DNA from: Thermohalobaculum sp039821125
GTDB lineage: Bacteria > Pseudomonadota > Alphaproteobacteria > Rhodobacterales > Rhodobacteraceae
Direction of reading: 5' to 3'
Length of the DNA stretch: 64,000 nucleotides
Assembly: GCA_039821125.1 (NCBI GenBank)
Contig: JBCBOR010000006.1
Location: forward strand, 59,840 to 123,839
The position numbers were made by a program, and so were the translations under genes. Shown piece by piece: positions 18,354 to 28,739 of this stretch. Under the pieces are notes generated by a model. It was not told where the DNA came from. It made no database searches and worked only from the letters and a program-made list of their open reading frames with translations. Every line of letters begins with the position of its first letter. Position 1 is the stretch's first letter.

Positions 18354-19166
18354 TTAAGATGCACCGGGATAGTCCGGGTCGAGACGGAACGGCTGCGCCC
18401 CGCCGAAATCGCCGATATAGACGGTATGGCTGATCACACCCGTCCCGGCTGTCCATCGGTGCAGGAGAAAGGCCGGTGGCTCTAGCACCCACTCCGCCAT
18501 CTCGCGATCGGAGAAATCCAGTGCAACCTGATGTGCCACGCTGGGCGCTATCTGTCCCAGCGTGCCGGCCCAGCGGATCTGTACCGGCCGGTGGTGATGC
18601 CCCGCGATCACGCGTTCAACATGAGCGTGGCGGGCGATCACCGCGGCCATGGCTTCACCGTTCAGGCACATGATCCGGTCCATGCCCAGGATACCTGTCG
18701 GAAATGGCGGATGATGAATGCCGACAATCGTCGGGCGGGCGTCGGCCGCAAGCGTCTTGTCGAGCCAGGCGAGCGTCTCCGGCGACACCTCGCCATGGCC
18801 TTCGCCCGGAACAACACTGTCGAGGCCAATGACCCGAACATCGTGCTCGTCCACCACCCAATTCAGGGGGCCGCTGACAGGCAGATAGGCATGGTCATGA
18901 AATGCCGCCCGCAAGGGCGCGCGGCGGTCATGGTTTCCTGGGATGACGACATAGGGCGCCAGAAGCCGGTCAAGCTCGGCACGCAAAAGCGCATATTCGG
19001 CGTCTGACCCAATGTCCGTGAGATCGCCGGTGATGAAGACCAGATCCGGCCCGCTGGCGTTCACCGCATCGACCGCGGCTGCGATATACGGCCGTGTGAC
19101 GACCTTGCCCGATACCGGGGTCTCATCGCGGCGCATGTGCAGGTCGGTGATCTGTGCGATCAGCAT
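18354..19166 (-). CDS. Metallophosphoesterase (CpdA/GpdQ-like cyclic nucleotide or glycerophosphodiesterase class)
   Basis: This 270-residue calcineurin-like phosphoesterase has all the metal motifs: ITDLH at the N-terminus, FITGDLTD near 46, VIPGNHDRR near 75, GIHHPPFPTG near 150 and VIAGHHHRP near 185. The arrangement matches class III cyclic nucleotide phosphodiesterases and GpdQ-type glycerophosphodiesterases. It is probably cytoplasmic, as there is no signal peptide. It is convergent with the efflux pump gene and lies downstream of the TRAP receptor pair on the same strand, 111 bases away, so it is probably transcribed separately. Confidence 0.88.
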   Translation of the reverse strand: MLIAQITDLHMRRDETPVSGKVVTRPYIAAAVDAVNASGPDLVFITGDLTDIGSDAEYALLRAELDRLLAPYVVIPGNHDRRAPLRAAFHDHAYLPVSGPLNWVVDEHDVRVIGLDSVVPGEGHGEVSPETLAWLDKTLAADARPTIVGIHHPPFPTGILGMDRIMCLNGEAMAAVIARHAHVERVIAGHHHRPVQIRWAGTLGQIAPSVAHQVALDFSDREMAEWVLEPPAFLLHRWTAGTGVISHTVYIGDFGGAQPFRLDPDYPGAS

Positions 19167-19277
19167 CGTCTTCTCCGTCTGGCGCTGGGTGAAGGATTGA
19201 CCCTCACCCTTTCATACCAGCCCGGGATCAGCGATCCAAAAGTCGCATCAGCACCGTGACAGCATCCGCATGGCGGA

Positions 19278-20387
19278 TCAGTCGTCGTAGATCGACACCT
19301 CTGCAAGGCTCAGCGCGGAGTTTCTAGCCTCGAGATAGGCGGACGAGCTGATCAGCGCATAGTCCGCCGCGGTGTCGCGATAGGCCATGTAGCTGTCATG
19401 GGTCCGCTGCGCCAGATCGTCATGCGCGCCGATCTTTGCCATGCTCTCGTTCGCCAGCGCGAACAGCTCCTGCAGCAGCTCCTGCGGGAACTCGTGCACT
19501 TGTGCGCCGTATTCGCGCTTCATCGAGACGACGGCCTGTCCGTTGAGCTGGTTCAACTCGGCTTCCAGAAGCGAGTTTTCCCGCGATGCGGCGAGCCGGA
19601 AGATTTCCTGCTCGGTCGGCGACAGGCTGTTGAAAACATCGAGGTTCACGCCGAAGGATCGGATGGCGCCCGGATCATGCCAACCTGGATACATGTAGTG
19701 CGGCAGCAGCTTCACGAACCCGTAGTTGAGATCGAGATACGGGCCAAGCCACTCGACAGCGTCGAGCTTGTTGCCGAACAGGGCATCGATCAACTGATCA
19801 GCGGGAAGGCTGACCGGATCCATCCCGGCCTTCTTGTAGATTTCGGCCGCTGCACCCTGGATCCGGAAGCGCATCCCGGCCAGGTCTTCCTTGGAATTGA
19901 TGGGCCGTGGGAACCAACCGCCCATCTGAGCGCCTGGCGAGCCAGCCATGAAGGCGATGACGCCGAACTTGGCGGACAATTCCTCCCACAGCGCCTGACC
20001 GCCGCTGAACTGCAGCCAGCCCGACATCTCGTTCGCGACCAGACCAAAGGGGACCGCTGAAAAGAAGGCGAAGGCCGGATGCTTGTCGATCCAGTACTGC
20101 TCGACCGAATGGTAGCAATCCGCGCGCCCGCGGCGAACCGCATCGAGCACCTCAAAGGGGCCGACGCGCTCGCCCGAGTGGAAGATCTCGAACGTGATCC
20201 GCCCCTCGGTCAGCTGTGTGATGGTCTCGGCAATGCGCGTGGCCGAGTTCGTGATGACGGGCGATGACCGGGGCCACGAGGTGACGAGCCTCAGTGTCCG
20301 GCTTTGCGTCTGGGCGATTGCCGGGCTTGCGACTGTCGCAGCGGCGGCACCGGCAACGACTGTACGGCGTTTGATGCGCTGAACCAT
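19278..20387 (-). CDS. TRAP transporter solute-binding protein (DctP family), copy 1
   Basis: This periplasmic receptor of a tripartite ATP-independent transporter has 369 aa. The signal IKRRTVVAGAAAATVASPAIA has a twin-arginine look. Family features include RLVTSWPRSSPVITNSATRI, FHSGERVGPFEVLDAVRRG, then FFSAVPFGL and MRFRIQGAAAEIYKKAG. The AGGAGG for this gene overlaps the stop of its neighbour (20397), so the two are translated in series. It is clearly paralogous to that neighbour. No DctQ or DctM membrane gene is in the window. Sequences of this kind are often assigned to alpha-keto acid or mannitol-type receptors, but the ligand is not known. Confidence 0.9.
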   Translation of the reverse strand: MVQRIKRRTVVAGAAAATVASPAIAQTQSRTLRLVTSWPRSSPVITNSATRIAETITQLTEGRITFEIFHSGERVGPFEVLDAVRRGRADCYHSVEQYWIDKHPAFAFFSAVPFGLVANEMSGWLQFSGGQALWEELSAKFGVIAFMAGSPGAQMGGWFPRPINSKEDLAGMRFRIQGAAAEIYKKAGMDPVSLPADQLIDALFGNKLDAVEWLGPYLDLNYGFVKLLPHYMYPGWHDPGAIRSFGVNLDVFNSLSPTEQEIFRLAASRENSLLEAELNQLNGQAVVSMKREYGAQVHEFPQELLQELFALANESMAKIGAHDDLAQRTHDSYMAYRDTAADYALISSSAYLEARNSALSLAEVSIYDD

Positions 20388-20396
20388 GTCGCCCTC

Positions 20397-21485
20397 CTAG
20401 GATTGCGCCAGCACAGCGGCACGGGCGCGCAAGAACGCCTGGTCCGAGATTTCGGACCACCCCGCCACTGATTTGCGGAAGTTGAAGTAGCTGTTGAAGA
20501 TACGGGCGCCGAGCTCATCGTCCTTCGCGACATCCGCGACAATCTGATCGCCGGTGCGGGCAATCTCGGTCCAGACGTCTTTCGGGAACTCGGTGATCTT
20601 GACCCCGTGGTCGCGGGTCAGCTCACGCATGCTCGGGCCGTTGTTCGCCGTGAAGTCCGCCAGCATCGCGTCGTTCTCGGCCTCGGCGCAGGCGGCAATC
20701 AGCAGCCGGTCGTGCTCGGGCAGTGCTTCGTACCAGGCCTTGTTGACACCAAGCGCCAGCCCGGTCCCCGGCTCGTGGAAACCCGGGTACATGTAGGTCT
20801 TCAGGATGTTCTGCAGGCCGAACGCAAGATCATTGTAGGGACCGACCCATTCGGTGGCGTCGATCCGTCCGTCCTGCAGCGCGGGCACGATTTCTCCGCC
20901 GGGGAGCGAGATCGCCTCGCCACCGAGCGCATTGATGGTGGCCCCGCCCAGACCCGGCATGCGAATCCGCAGACCTTTGAGATCCTCGAGAGAGGTCACA
21001 GGCGTGCGGAACCAGCCACCCATTTGCGTGTCGCTGTTACCGGCGAGAAAACACTTCACACCGAACTGACCGGACAGCTCGTCCCAAAGCTGTTGCCCGC
21101 CACCGAAGAAGATCCAGGCATTCAGCTCCTTGGCAGTCAGGCCGAGCGGCACCGCCGAGTAGAAGTTGAAGCCCTTGTGCTTGCCCTGCCAATAATAGTC
21201 GGCCGCGTGGTACATCTCGGCATCGCCGTTTGCGACGGTATCGAAGCTGTCGAAGGGCTTCACCAATTCGCCTGCGGCGAACAGCTTCACCTCGAGCCGT
21301 CCACCCGATGTCAGCGTGATCCGGTCGGCCACCCGTTGTGCGCCGGTACCCAAGCCGGGAAAGTTGCGCGGCCAGGTTGTAACCATACGGACTTGTTGAC
21401 GGCCCTGCGAAAGCGCAGGTGTCGCCAAAGAAGCGGTTCCGGCAGCGCCAAGCGCTGCGGACTTCATGAAGGCTCTGCGGTCCAA
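20397..21485 (-). CDS. TRAP transporter solute-binding protein (DctP family), copy 2
   Basis: The 362-residue paralogue of the downstream gene has the Tat signal DRRAFMKSAALGAAGTAS and then VRMVTTWPRNFPGLGTGAQR. FAAGELVKPFDSFDTVANGD, FYSAVPLGLTAKELNAW, LRIRMPGLGG and ATEWVGPYNDLAFGLQNI are family-typical and align with the other copy. The start is a TTG at 21485 with GGGGG five bases upstream, and a second TTG at 21497 is also possible. No ATG is available before the Tat motif. With no adjacent permease, the pair may deliver to a shared TRAP channel elsewhere. Confidence 0.88.
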   Translation of the reverse strand: MDRRAFMKSAALGAAGTASLATPALSQGRQQVRMVTTWPRNFPGLGTGAQRVADRITLTSGGRLEVKLFAAGELVKPFDSFDTVANGDAEMYHAADYYWQGKHKGFNFYSAVPLGLTAKELNAWIFFGGGQQLWDELSGQFGVKCFLAGNSDTQMGGWFRTPVTSLEDLKGLRIRMPGLGGATINALGGEAISLPGGEIVPALQDGRIDATEWVGPYNDLAFGLQNILKTYMYPGFHEPGTGLALGVNKAWYEALPEHDRLLIAACAEAENDAMLADFTANNGPSMRELTRDHGVKITEFPKDVWTEIARTGDQIVADVAKDDELGARIFNSYFNFRKSVAGWSEISDQAFLRARAAVLAQS

Positions 21486-21740
21486 TTTGACCCCCAAAAC
21501 TGCGTCACGGACGCTAAGCGGTTCTTACCAGCGACAGCGTGTGCTCTATAGCTATGACTATATTAAGGCGGGGCTAGCATCAAAAGGACTTGTGAGGGAT
21601 CCACAGTATAGGCGTGATCAGATCGAGGTTTGGCCCGTATCCGGGCGTCTGCCAGAATGATTCGATTGGCCGCAGGTATGTGCATCCCTGGTTGAATCCG
21701 GGCTGCCGATTCGCTGGCGCTTCGCAATGGATCGCACGGC

Positions 21741-23126
21741 CTACATCGGCCAAAGCCGCGTTCCGGGGTGAAACTGTGACCAGGCAAACCAGAAGGCTTC
21801 GTGGCTGCCCAGATCAGCCCCGCCCGTGTCGACAACGCGGATACCGCCCGCGTCCAGTTCCAGCCGAACGTTCTCGAACGTGATCTCTTCACCGTTCTTG
21901 AGTGCCAGGAAAGCCTTGCTGCGCTGGAAGGCAATGGGCGTTCCCGAGGCGGTGACGATCCCGACAACATCCTCGTGAACCGGGAGGCGGGGATCAACAT
22001 CGCCAACGGGGAAGATCGGACCGTTTGCATCGCGGCCATTGCGGAAGTCCGGGTCCCGGCCAAGCGCGTACCGCTCAAGCAAAACGGTCGTCTGCGGATG
22101 CTGGCGCTTCCAGGTGCCCCAGTCCGTCGTAACCACCGTTGCCTGCTTGAGCTGAAGGCCCTTTTCCGCCAGCGGGCCTGTCACGGCGTTGCCAAGGAAG
22201 GTATCGAAGACCGAATAGGTTTCGATGTCATACATGACCTTGTTCGACCGGATCAGCAGGCCCGAGGTGCGCAGGACCGGACGCTCGATCCCATCCGGCA
22301 TCTGGTCCGTAAAATAGGCCTGAGCGGCCCCGCACAAGGTACAGTACGGGATCCCAAGCTGGCGCCCGCCCAAGGTGTCGTTCACCATCTCCCGCACTTC
22401 CATGATCCGTCGCGGATAGGCACGGTACTCGCCGTTGACCTCGACGCCGAAGACGATGTCGTCGTCCTTCAGCCACGTCGCGTCCTCGGCGCTCGACACT
22501 TCGGGGTTGTCGGCCGCAGGGATGCAGTTGCAAAGCTCGTCCGTCGTGTCATAGGCGCGGTCGTCGATCAGCACACCGCCCCACGAGACATGACGCCAGT
22601 CGATATCGCCCTCGACAAAGATGCGGTCCCATCCCGGCAGGGCGCTGGTGAAGATCGCGCGCTTCATCCGCAGATAGTCGGGCGGTGCGGGAATGTCCCA
22701 GGCGATGAGATGATCGGTCACCGGACCCCAGCTGCGGCCCGGATTGAAGTTCTTGCCAAGCAACTCCGACGCCGCCGCGGTCAGCCCGATGTTCAACTCA
22801 CGCCCGTTCGCGAAACGAAGCAGGTCGCTGATCAGCCAGACCAGACGCGGATCCTTCGACTCCGAGATCTCGATCAGAGCAAGCGACTGGTCCCGGCCCC
22901 ACTGTCCCTGCGCCATGCTGTCAACAAAAGCCGTCTCGGCCGCGCGCAGCAGGTCCGCGGACAATGCGCCGCTCGGGATCTTTGGCGGCGTCCCGTATTC
23001 CTCGATCACATAATCTGGGTAGTCGCGCGCGGTCTCTGCATTCGCAGGGGTCAGCCAACCCAAGGCGAGGACCGCCATGGACGCGAGCGCCAGCTGCCGC
23101 GAGGACGGGATCAGGGAACAAAGCAT
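21741..23126 (-). CDS. DUF3179 domain protein, exported
   Basis: The protein has 461 aa with a signal peptide (LALASMAVLALGWLTPANA). The DUF3179 signature is complete: DDIVFGVEVNGEYRAYPRRI, then REMVNDTLGGRQLGIPYCTL and CGAAQAYF, with the Cys-x2-Cys of that region intact. An N-terminal helical part precedes it. The family function is unknown. GGAGGCTCCCGT before the ATG at 23126 supports the start. It lies upstream of the TRAP pair on the same strand, about 255 bases away. Confidence 0.88.
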   Translation of the reverse strand: MLCSLIPSSRQLALASMAVLALGWLTPANAETARDYPDYVIEEYGTPPKIPSGALSADLLRAAETAFVDSMAQGQWGRDQSLALIEISESKDPRLVWLISDLLRFANGRELNIGLTAAASELLGKNFNPGRSWGPVTDHLIAWDIPAPPDYLRMKRAIFTSALPGWDRIFVEGDIDWRHVSWGGVLIDDRAYDTTDELCNCIPAADNPEVSSAEDATWLKDDDIVFGVEVNGEYRAYPRRIMEVREMVNDTLGGRQLGIPYCTLCGAAQAYFTDQMPDGIERPVLRTSGLLIRSNKVMYDIETYSVFDTFLGNAVTGPLAEKGLQLKQATVVTTDWGTWKRQHPQTTVLLERYALGRDPDFRNGRDANGPIFPVGDVDPRLPVHEDVVGIVTASGTPIAFQRSKAFLALKNGEEITFENVRLELDAGGIRVVDTGGADLGSHEAFWFAWSQFHPGTRLWPM

Positions 23127-23367
23127 ACGGGAGCCTCCAGCTCAGTGACCGAGTTCAGGCCGCACGCGCGTTTGGACGGAGCACCAACCCAGACTGTGCG
23201 CGGCGTTGGTCACAAGCCATATCGCTTGCGCACTGGAAGTCGCGAATCACGTTTGGCTCAGATTTTTGCGAGGGCTCGTCACATTTCGCGTTGCGTCATC
23301 GAGGGCCGCAACGGCGCTCAAGGCGATTTGATTGGCCTCTGACCTGTCATCTGCCTAGAGGTCGGGA

Positions 23368-23772
23368 ATGCGTGCCCTCCTGATCAGCCTTTTCCTCGTG
23401 GCCCCTGCGCTCGCTGATGAGCGCGCCGTTTTCTACGGAACGTGGGGCAGCCCCGAACAGTGCCGCGGCGCGCCGATCATCGAGGGCGGGACCGCCCGCG
23501 CCGCGCCGTTCGAGATCGGTCCGGATTGGCTGAGCCATGGCGAAACATGGTGTCGGTTGAACTGGTTCCCGATCGAGGCCCGCGCGAGCGGCTTCTTCAC
23601 CGGGGCCTTCGCGCAGTGCGGCGAGGACACCATCCGCTCGTACATGCTTGCCATGGATCTGTCGGATGGCGATCTGCAGCTTCGCTGGGATTTCTTCACC
23701 TCGAACGGACCGCTGGCGCGCTGTCCCGGATCACCGGAACAGCGGGAGCCTTATCCACCCGTTCTGGACTGA
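23368..23772 (+). CDS. Small secreted protein of unknown function
   Basis: The 134-residue product has a short signal peptide (MRALLISLFLVAPALA) and then DERAVFYGTWGSPEQCRGA. Four Cys residues probably form two disulfides, and FYGTWG near the mature N-terminus recalls small calycin-like periplasmic domains. Codon use matches the genome. It is divergent from the DUF3179 gene and convergent with the cupin gene. Confidence 0.65.
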   Translation: MRALLISLFLVAPALADERAVFYGTWGSPEQCRGAPIIEGGTARAAPFEIGPDWLSHGETWCRLNWFPIEARASGFFTGAFAQCGEDTIRSYMLAMDLSDGDLQLRWDFFTSNGPLARCPGSPEQREPYPPVLD

Positions 23773-23880
23773 ACCCCCTCTTGGGTTCGGCGGCGTCATA
23801 CCCGTCTCAGGCGCCCTAGGCGACGCCGCGGGATGAAAGCAGCGCCGCGTGAAGCAGCGCCGCAGCGGCAGATTGGGGGG

Positions 23881-24726
23881 TCAGTTGGCGTCGACCACCT
23901 GGTATTTCCCTTCGGCGCGGACGTAGATGACGCAGTCGCCGTCCTCACCGCAGGTCAGGTTGTGAGCAACGTCGCCCTCTGACCCGAAATAGCTTCCCGC
24001 TTCGAGTGTCTCGGCATCCGACGCGCTTCCGCTGTCATGAACGACCCGCCCCTTCACAAGGACCGCCTTGATCGGTACACCGCCGGTCTTCAGGACGCCC
24101 GCGAAACCTTGGGGAAGCTTCACAAACGTCCCGTTGAGTTCACCCTCCGCGGGGGTCCCCCACAGGAAAGCCATCTCAGGTCCGTCCGGGCCTTCGCCGT
24201 GATCGACCCAGGCCACATCAGACGAATCCAGCCAAACGACATTGCGTTCCTCGATGTTCACCGGCCGTTCGCCGTTGTCGAAGGCCTGACGTGAGGGTCG
24301 GACGAGATATGGTCCGGACAGGATCTCGAGGAACGCCGTCCCGCCGCCCGGTCCAACGGATGTGATGTGCACTTCTCCAGCCGGTTGCGTCCAGAACGAG
24401 CCCGGGCCCATCCAGAAGTTCTCGGCCTCGGGATCATCATTGTGCACGGTGCCGTTGATGACCACAGCGCGGTAGGTGATGTTGTGGATGTGCGGCGGCG
24501 AGGCAAATCCGTCCGCGAACGTGATCAAGGCTCCGCTCGGGACATCCTTGCGAATGTCGCCCCACAGAACGCCTGCCTTGGGACTTGCGTCGCCGCGCGC
24601 AGGGTTGAGCGGAATGAAATCGACATCGGCGCGCTTTACAACATCGACAACCGGGGCTGCATGGGCGATCCCGGCGGCAAGTGCAGCGCCGAGCGTCAGG
24701 GTTGCCAGCGTCATTCTAAGTGTCAT
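23881..24726 (-). CDS. Exported cupin, DUF4437 type
   Basis: This 281-residue periplasmic protein has a signal peptide (MTLRMTLATLTLGAALAAGI…AHA) from the ATG at 24726. Two cupin half-barrels are visible. The first has TFADGFASPPHIHNITYRAV and the tetrad-like EVHITSVGPGG. The second has a GVPIKAVLVKG…ESGSYFGSEGDVAHN-like arrangement in which VAHNLTCGEDGDCVIYVRAE closes the barrel. The family is annotated DUF4437 and its reaction is not established. It is divergent from the LysR gene with a shared operator-like dyad between them, so LysR control is likely. Confidence 0.82.
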   Translation of the reverse strand: MTLRMTLATLTLGAALAAGIAHAAPVVDVVKRADVDFIPLNPARGDASPKAGVLWGDIRKDVPSGALITFADGFASPPHIHNITYRAVVINGTVHNDDPEAENFWMGPGSFWTQPAGEVHITSVGPGGGTAFLEILSGPYLVRPSRQAFDNGERPVNIEERNVVWLDSSDVAWVDHGEGPDGPEMAFLWGTPAEGELNGTFVKLPQGFAGVLKTGGVPIKAVLVKGRVVHDSGSASDAETLEAGSYFGSEGDVAHNLTCGEDGDCVIYVRAEGKYQVVDAN

Positions 24727-24785
24727 CTCTCGGTGTCCTTCTTCCGGATCTTGGCTTGAAATGCTGCGCTGCGGCAAACATAGTG

Positions 24786-24802
24786 TATCGGATGAGCCGA
24801 TA
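24786..24802. promoter_or_regulatory. LysR-type operator candidate TATCGG-N5-CCGATA
   Basis: A perfect dyad with 6-bp arms contains the T–N11–A core of LysR-type sites. It lies between the divergent cupin and LysR genes, 60 bases from the cupin start and 42 from the regulator start, which is the standard autoregulatory position. Confidence 0.55.
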
Positions 24803-24843
24803 ATCACCCCTTTGCCGAAAACACTATCCGTTATTGCTGAACA

Positions 24844-25752
24844 ATGAGCCTGGACCTCAAATCACTCGAGCTTTTCGTGCGTGTCGCCTCGGTCGGTGCC
24901 ATCGGAAAAGCCGGAGCAGAGCTTGGCCTGTCGCGGACCGCTGCAACCCAGCGTATCCAAGATCTCGAAGCGACGATCGGCGCGCAGTTGCTGCACCGGA
25001 CGACACGGTCGGTCTCGCTCTCGGTCGATGGGGAAGCCTTCCTCGCCCACGCCAAGCGGATCCTCGAGGACGTTGACGAGGCGATCTCGGATCTGCAGAG
25101 CGATCCGGCTTCGGTTGGCGGCGAGCTTCGGGTGGCCAGTTCCGCCTCGTTCGGCAGAAAGTTCCTTGCGCCCTATATTGCGGATTTTCTCGAGCTGTAC
25201 CCTAAGCTCTCCGTGCAGCTTCATCTCAGCGACACGTCCTTCGACATCGTTGAGAACGGGTTCGACCTCTCGGTTCGGCTCGGCAGGCTGTTTCCATCCA
25301 CCCTCAAGGCGCGCCGCATTGGCGAGAGCCCGCGCATCGTTGTGGCCGCGCCATCCTATCTGCAGCGCCATGGCACGCCGCACCATCCCGCGGAGCTGAA
25401 GAACCACAACTGCCTGATCCGGTCAGATGTGCGCACATGGTCCTCACGCGGGCCGGACGGACGCGCCGAGGACTTCAAGATCTCGGGAAACTTTGCCACC
25501 AATCTCGCCGAAGCGGTGACCGAAGCAGCGCTCCACGGCGTTGGTATTGCACGCAAGTGCGCGTGGGAGATCACCGACCATCTCGAGTCCGGAGAACTGG
25601 TCGAGATCCTGTCCGAGCATACCGTTCTGCCCGAGTGGAGCATCTTCACCGTCAGGCCGCCCTCCCGCACGCCGCCGGCCCGGGTCAGGGTTTTCACGGA
25701 TTTCATAGCGCAGAAATTCCAGACCGTTCCGGCACTCAGCCCGCGGCGCTGA
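24844..25752 (+). CDS. LysR-family transcriptional regulator
   Basis: The 302-residue regulator has an N-terminal winged helix-turn-helix (LKSLELFVRVASVGAIGKAG through RTAATQRIQDLEATIGAQLL) and a periplasmic-binding-protein-like effector domain beginning around SVGGELRVASSASFG. CrgA-like features (DTSFDIVENGFDLSVRLGRL) place it near the large AaeR/CrgA group. It is divergent from the cupin gene and 107 bases upstream of the ABC importer on the same strand, so it could regulate either or both. Confidence 0.93.
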   Translation: MSLDLKSLELFVRVASVGAIGKAGAELGLSRTAATQRIQDLEATIGAQLLHRTTRSVSLSVDGEAFLAHAKRILEDVDEAISDLQSDPASVGGELRVASSASFGRKFLAPYIADFLELYPKLSVQLHLSDTSFDIVENGFDLSVRLGRLFPSTLKARRIGESPRIVVAAPSYLQRHGTPHHPAELKNHNCLIRSDVRTWSSRGPDGRAEDFKISGNFATNLAEAVTEAALHGVGIARKCAWEITDHLESGELVEILSEHTVLPEWSIFTVRPPSRTPPARVRVFTDFIAQKFQTVPALSPRR

Positions 25753-25859
25753 ACGGGCATTGCGCTCCTCACGGCCATGTTGCTCTGCAACATAAGTGTT
25801 GCGCCCGTGCCGATCCCCTGACAGCGTGGCACTGACAGGAATGCGACGCCGGAGGGGGT

Positions 25860-26932
<1,073 letters not shown>

Positions 26933-26933
<1 letters not shown>

Positions 26934-27850
26934 TGGCCGGGATGATGTCAGCCCGCACCGATGGCGGTGCCACCTATGCGCCGCAGCGGTTCTGGCTGAT
27001 GCTCCCCTCCTGGGCTGTGATCAGCTTCTTCCTTGTGATCCCGGTTGGGCTGATGCTCGTCTACTCCTTCCTGACCAAGGAGTTCCGCGGCGGGGTCGAG
27101 TGGACGTTCACGCTGGCGGCCTATGACCAGTTCTTCGTGGACCGGGGATTGTTCGGTGACGAGCCGCCCGTGATCGAGTGGACCTACCTCTCGATCTACT
27201 GGCGTTCGATCTGGCAGGCCGGGCTGGCGACAATCCTTTGCCTGCTTGTCGGGTTCCCGACCGCATGGTTCATCGCGACCCGGCCCGAGCGCTCACGCGC
27301 GTTCTGGCTGTTCCTGATCACGATCCCCTACTGGGTGAACCTGCTGATCCGCACGGTGTCGATGAAGTTCCTGATCCGCGACACCGGCCCTGTGAACGAA
27401 TGGCTGATGGCGATGGGCGTGCTGACCGAGCCGATCACCATGATCAACACTGACTTCGCCGTGCAACTCGGCCTCTTCTACTCATACCTGCCGTTCATGG
27501 TGCTGCCGATCTACGCCTCGGTCGAGCGCTACAATTTTGCTCTCTCCGAGGCTGCCGCCGACCTCTACGCCTCGCGCTGGACAACCCTCTGGCTTGTGGT
27601 GGTCCCCGCCGTGCGTCCCGGCATCATCGCCGGGTGCATCCTTGTCTTCGTGCCCTCGCTCGGCGCGTTCCTGGCGCCCGATCTCCTGGGCGGCGCCAAG
27701 AACTGGATGATCGGCTCGCTGATCGAGGACCAGTTCAAGGGCGCCGCGGGCAACTGGCCCTTCGGCGCCGCGGCCGCCATGGTCCTGCTCACCATGGTGC
27801 TGCTGGTGCTGATCTTCTACGCCCGAAATCAGGCGCGGGGTGCCAGATGA
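26933..27850 (+). CDS. ABC transporter permease, polyamine type (PotB/PotH-like)
   Basis: The 305-residue inner-membrane subunit begins inside the stop of the ATPase gene. It has six predicted membrane segments and the permease EAA loop (YNFALSEAAADLYASRWTTL), the coupling site for the ATPase. The N-terminal pattern WLMLPSWAVISFFLVIPVGL and the SIYWRSIWQAGLATILCLLV segment match PotB-like proteins. Confidence 0.92.
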
Positions 27851-27926
27851 CCGTACCGACCCCGCCCTCTTCATCTTGCCAAAAATACCTCTGCCAAGAC
27901 CGGCGGCCAGACCGGAGGCCTCCATC

Positions 27927-28739
27927 ATGAACCTCCGGCAGTATCCCGGCTTTCTGCCCATGGCGATTTTCTGCCTTGTGCTGCTCTATGCGCCGCTGAT
28001 CGTGATCATGGTCTATTCGTTCAACGAGACGGCTTCGATCACCCGTTGGGGCGGATTCAGCCTCGTCTGGTATCGCGAGGTGTTCTTCGGCATCGAGGCG
28101 GGCAAGTTCAAGCAGGCGGCCTGGAATTCCCTGATCATCGCCGTGGCCGCCGCCACGACCGCGACCGTGATCGCAACGGCGGCGGCGCTGGCCATGCTGC
28201 GCGGCGGCGCCTTCCGGGGCAAATCCGCCAGCTTCGCGCTGATCAACCTGCCCCTTATGGTGCCCGAGATCGTGACCGCCGTTGCGACGCTGATCTTCTT
28301 TTCCGCCATCGGGTTCGAGCGCGGCGTGCTCTCGATCCTGCTCGCCCATATCGTTTTCTGCATCCCGTTCGCCTACCTGCCCATCGCGGCACGGCTTGAG
28401 GGGATCGAGGCGATGTACGAGCAGGCGGCGATGGATCTCTATGCCAACCGCTGGCAGGCGTTTCGGCTGATCCTGATGCCGCTGATGATGCCCGGGATCA
28501 TCGCGGGCTTCCTGCTGGCCTTCATCATCTCGCTCGACGATTTCATCATCACCAATTTCGTCAAGGGCGCTGGGGTCGAGACGCTTCCGACCGCGATCTT
28601 CGGTGCCGTCAAGCAGGGGATCAAGCCGGACATCATGGCGATCTCGACGCTGCTTCTGGGCGTCTCGGTCCTGTTCGTGACGGTCTCGTACATCGTCAGC
28701 ACACTCGGAAACCACCAAAGACAGAGGAGTTCACAATGA
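27927..28739 (+). CDS. ABC transporter permease, polyamine type (PotC/PotI-like)
   Basis: The second permease has 270 aa from the ATG at 27927, which has GGAGG at the right distance. A longer frame from 27840 would add a low-complexity, non-conserved extension. The N-terminal AIFCLVLLYAPLIVIMVYSF followed by NETASITRWGGFSLVWYREV is typical of PotC. The EAA loop is EAMYEQAAMDLYANRWQAFR, and DDFIITNFVKGAGVETLPTA matches the PotC C-terminal region. Its stop overlaps the ATG of the binding protein. Confidence 0.92.
   Translation: MNLRQYPGFLPMAIFCLVLLYAPLIVIMVYSFNETASITRWGGFSLVWYREVFFGIEAGKFKQAAWNSLIIAVAAATTATVIATAAALAMLRGGAFRGKSASFALINLPLMVPEIVTAVATLIFFSAIGFERGVLSILLAHIVFCIPFAYLPIAARLEGIEAMYEQAAMDLYANRWQAFRLILMPLMMPGIIAGFLLAFIISLDDFIITNFVKGAGVETLPTAIFGAVKQGIKPDIMAISTLLLGVSVLFVTVSYIVSTLGNHQRQRSSQ

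Noticed and set aside
16886..18364. Minus-strand frame opposite the RND pump
   Set aside because: It is His/Gln/Arg-rich, as expected from antisense of GC-rich coding sequence, with no motifs.
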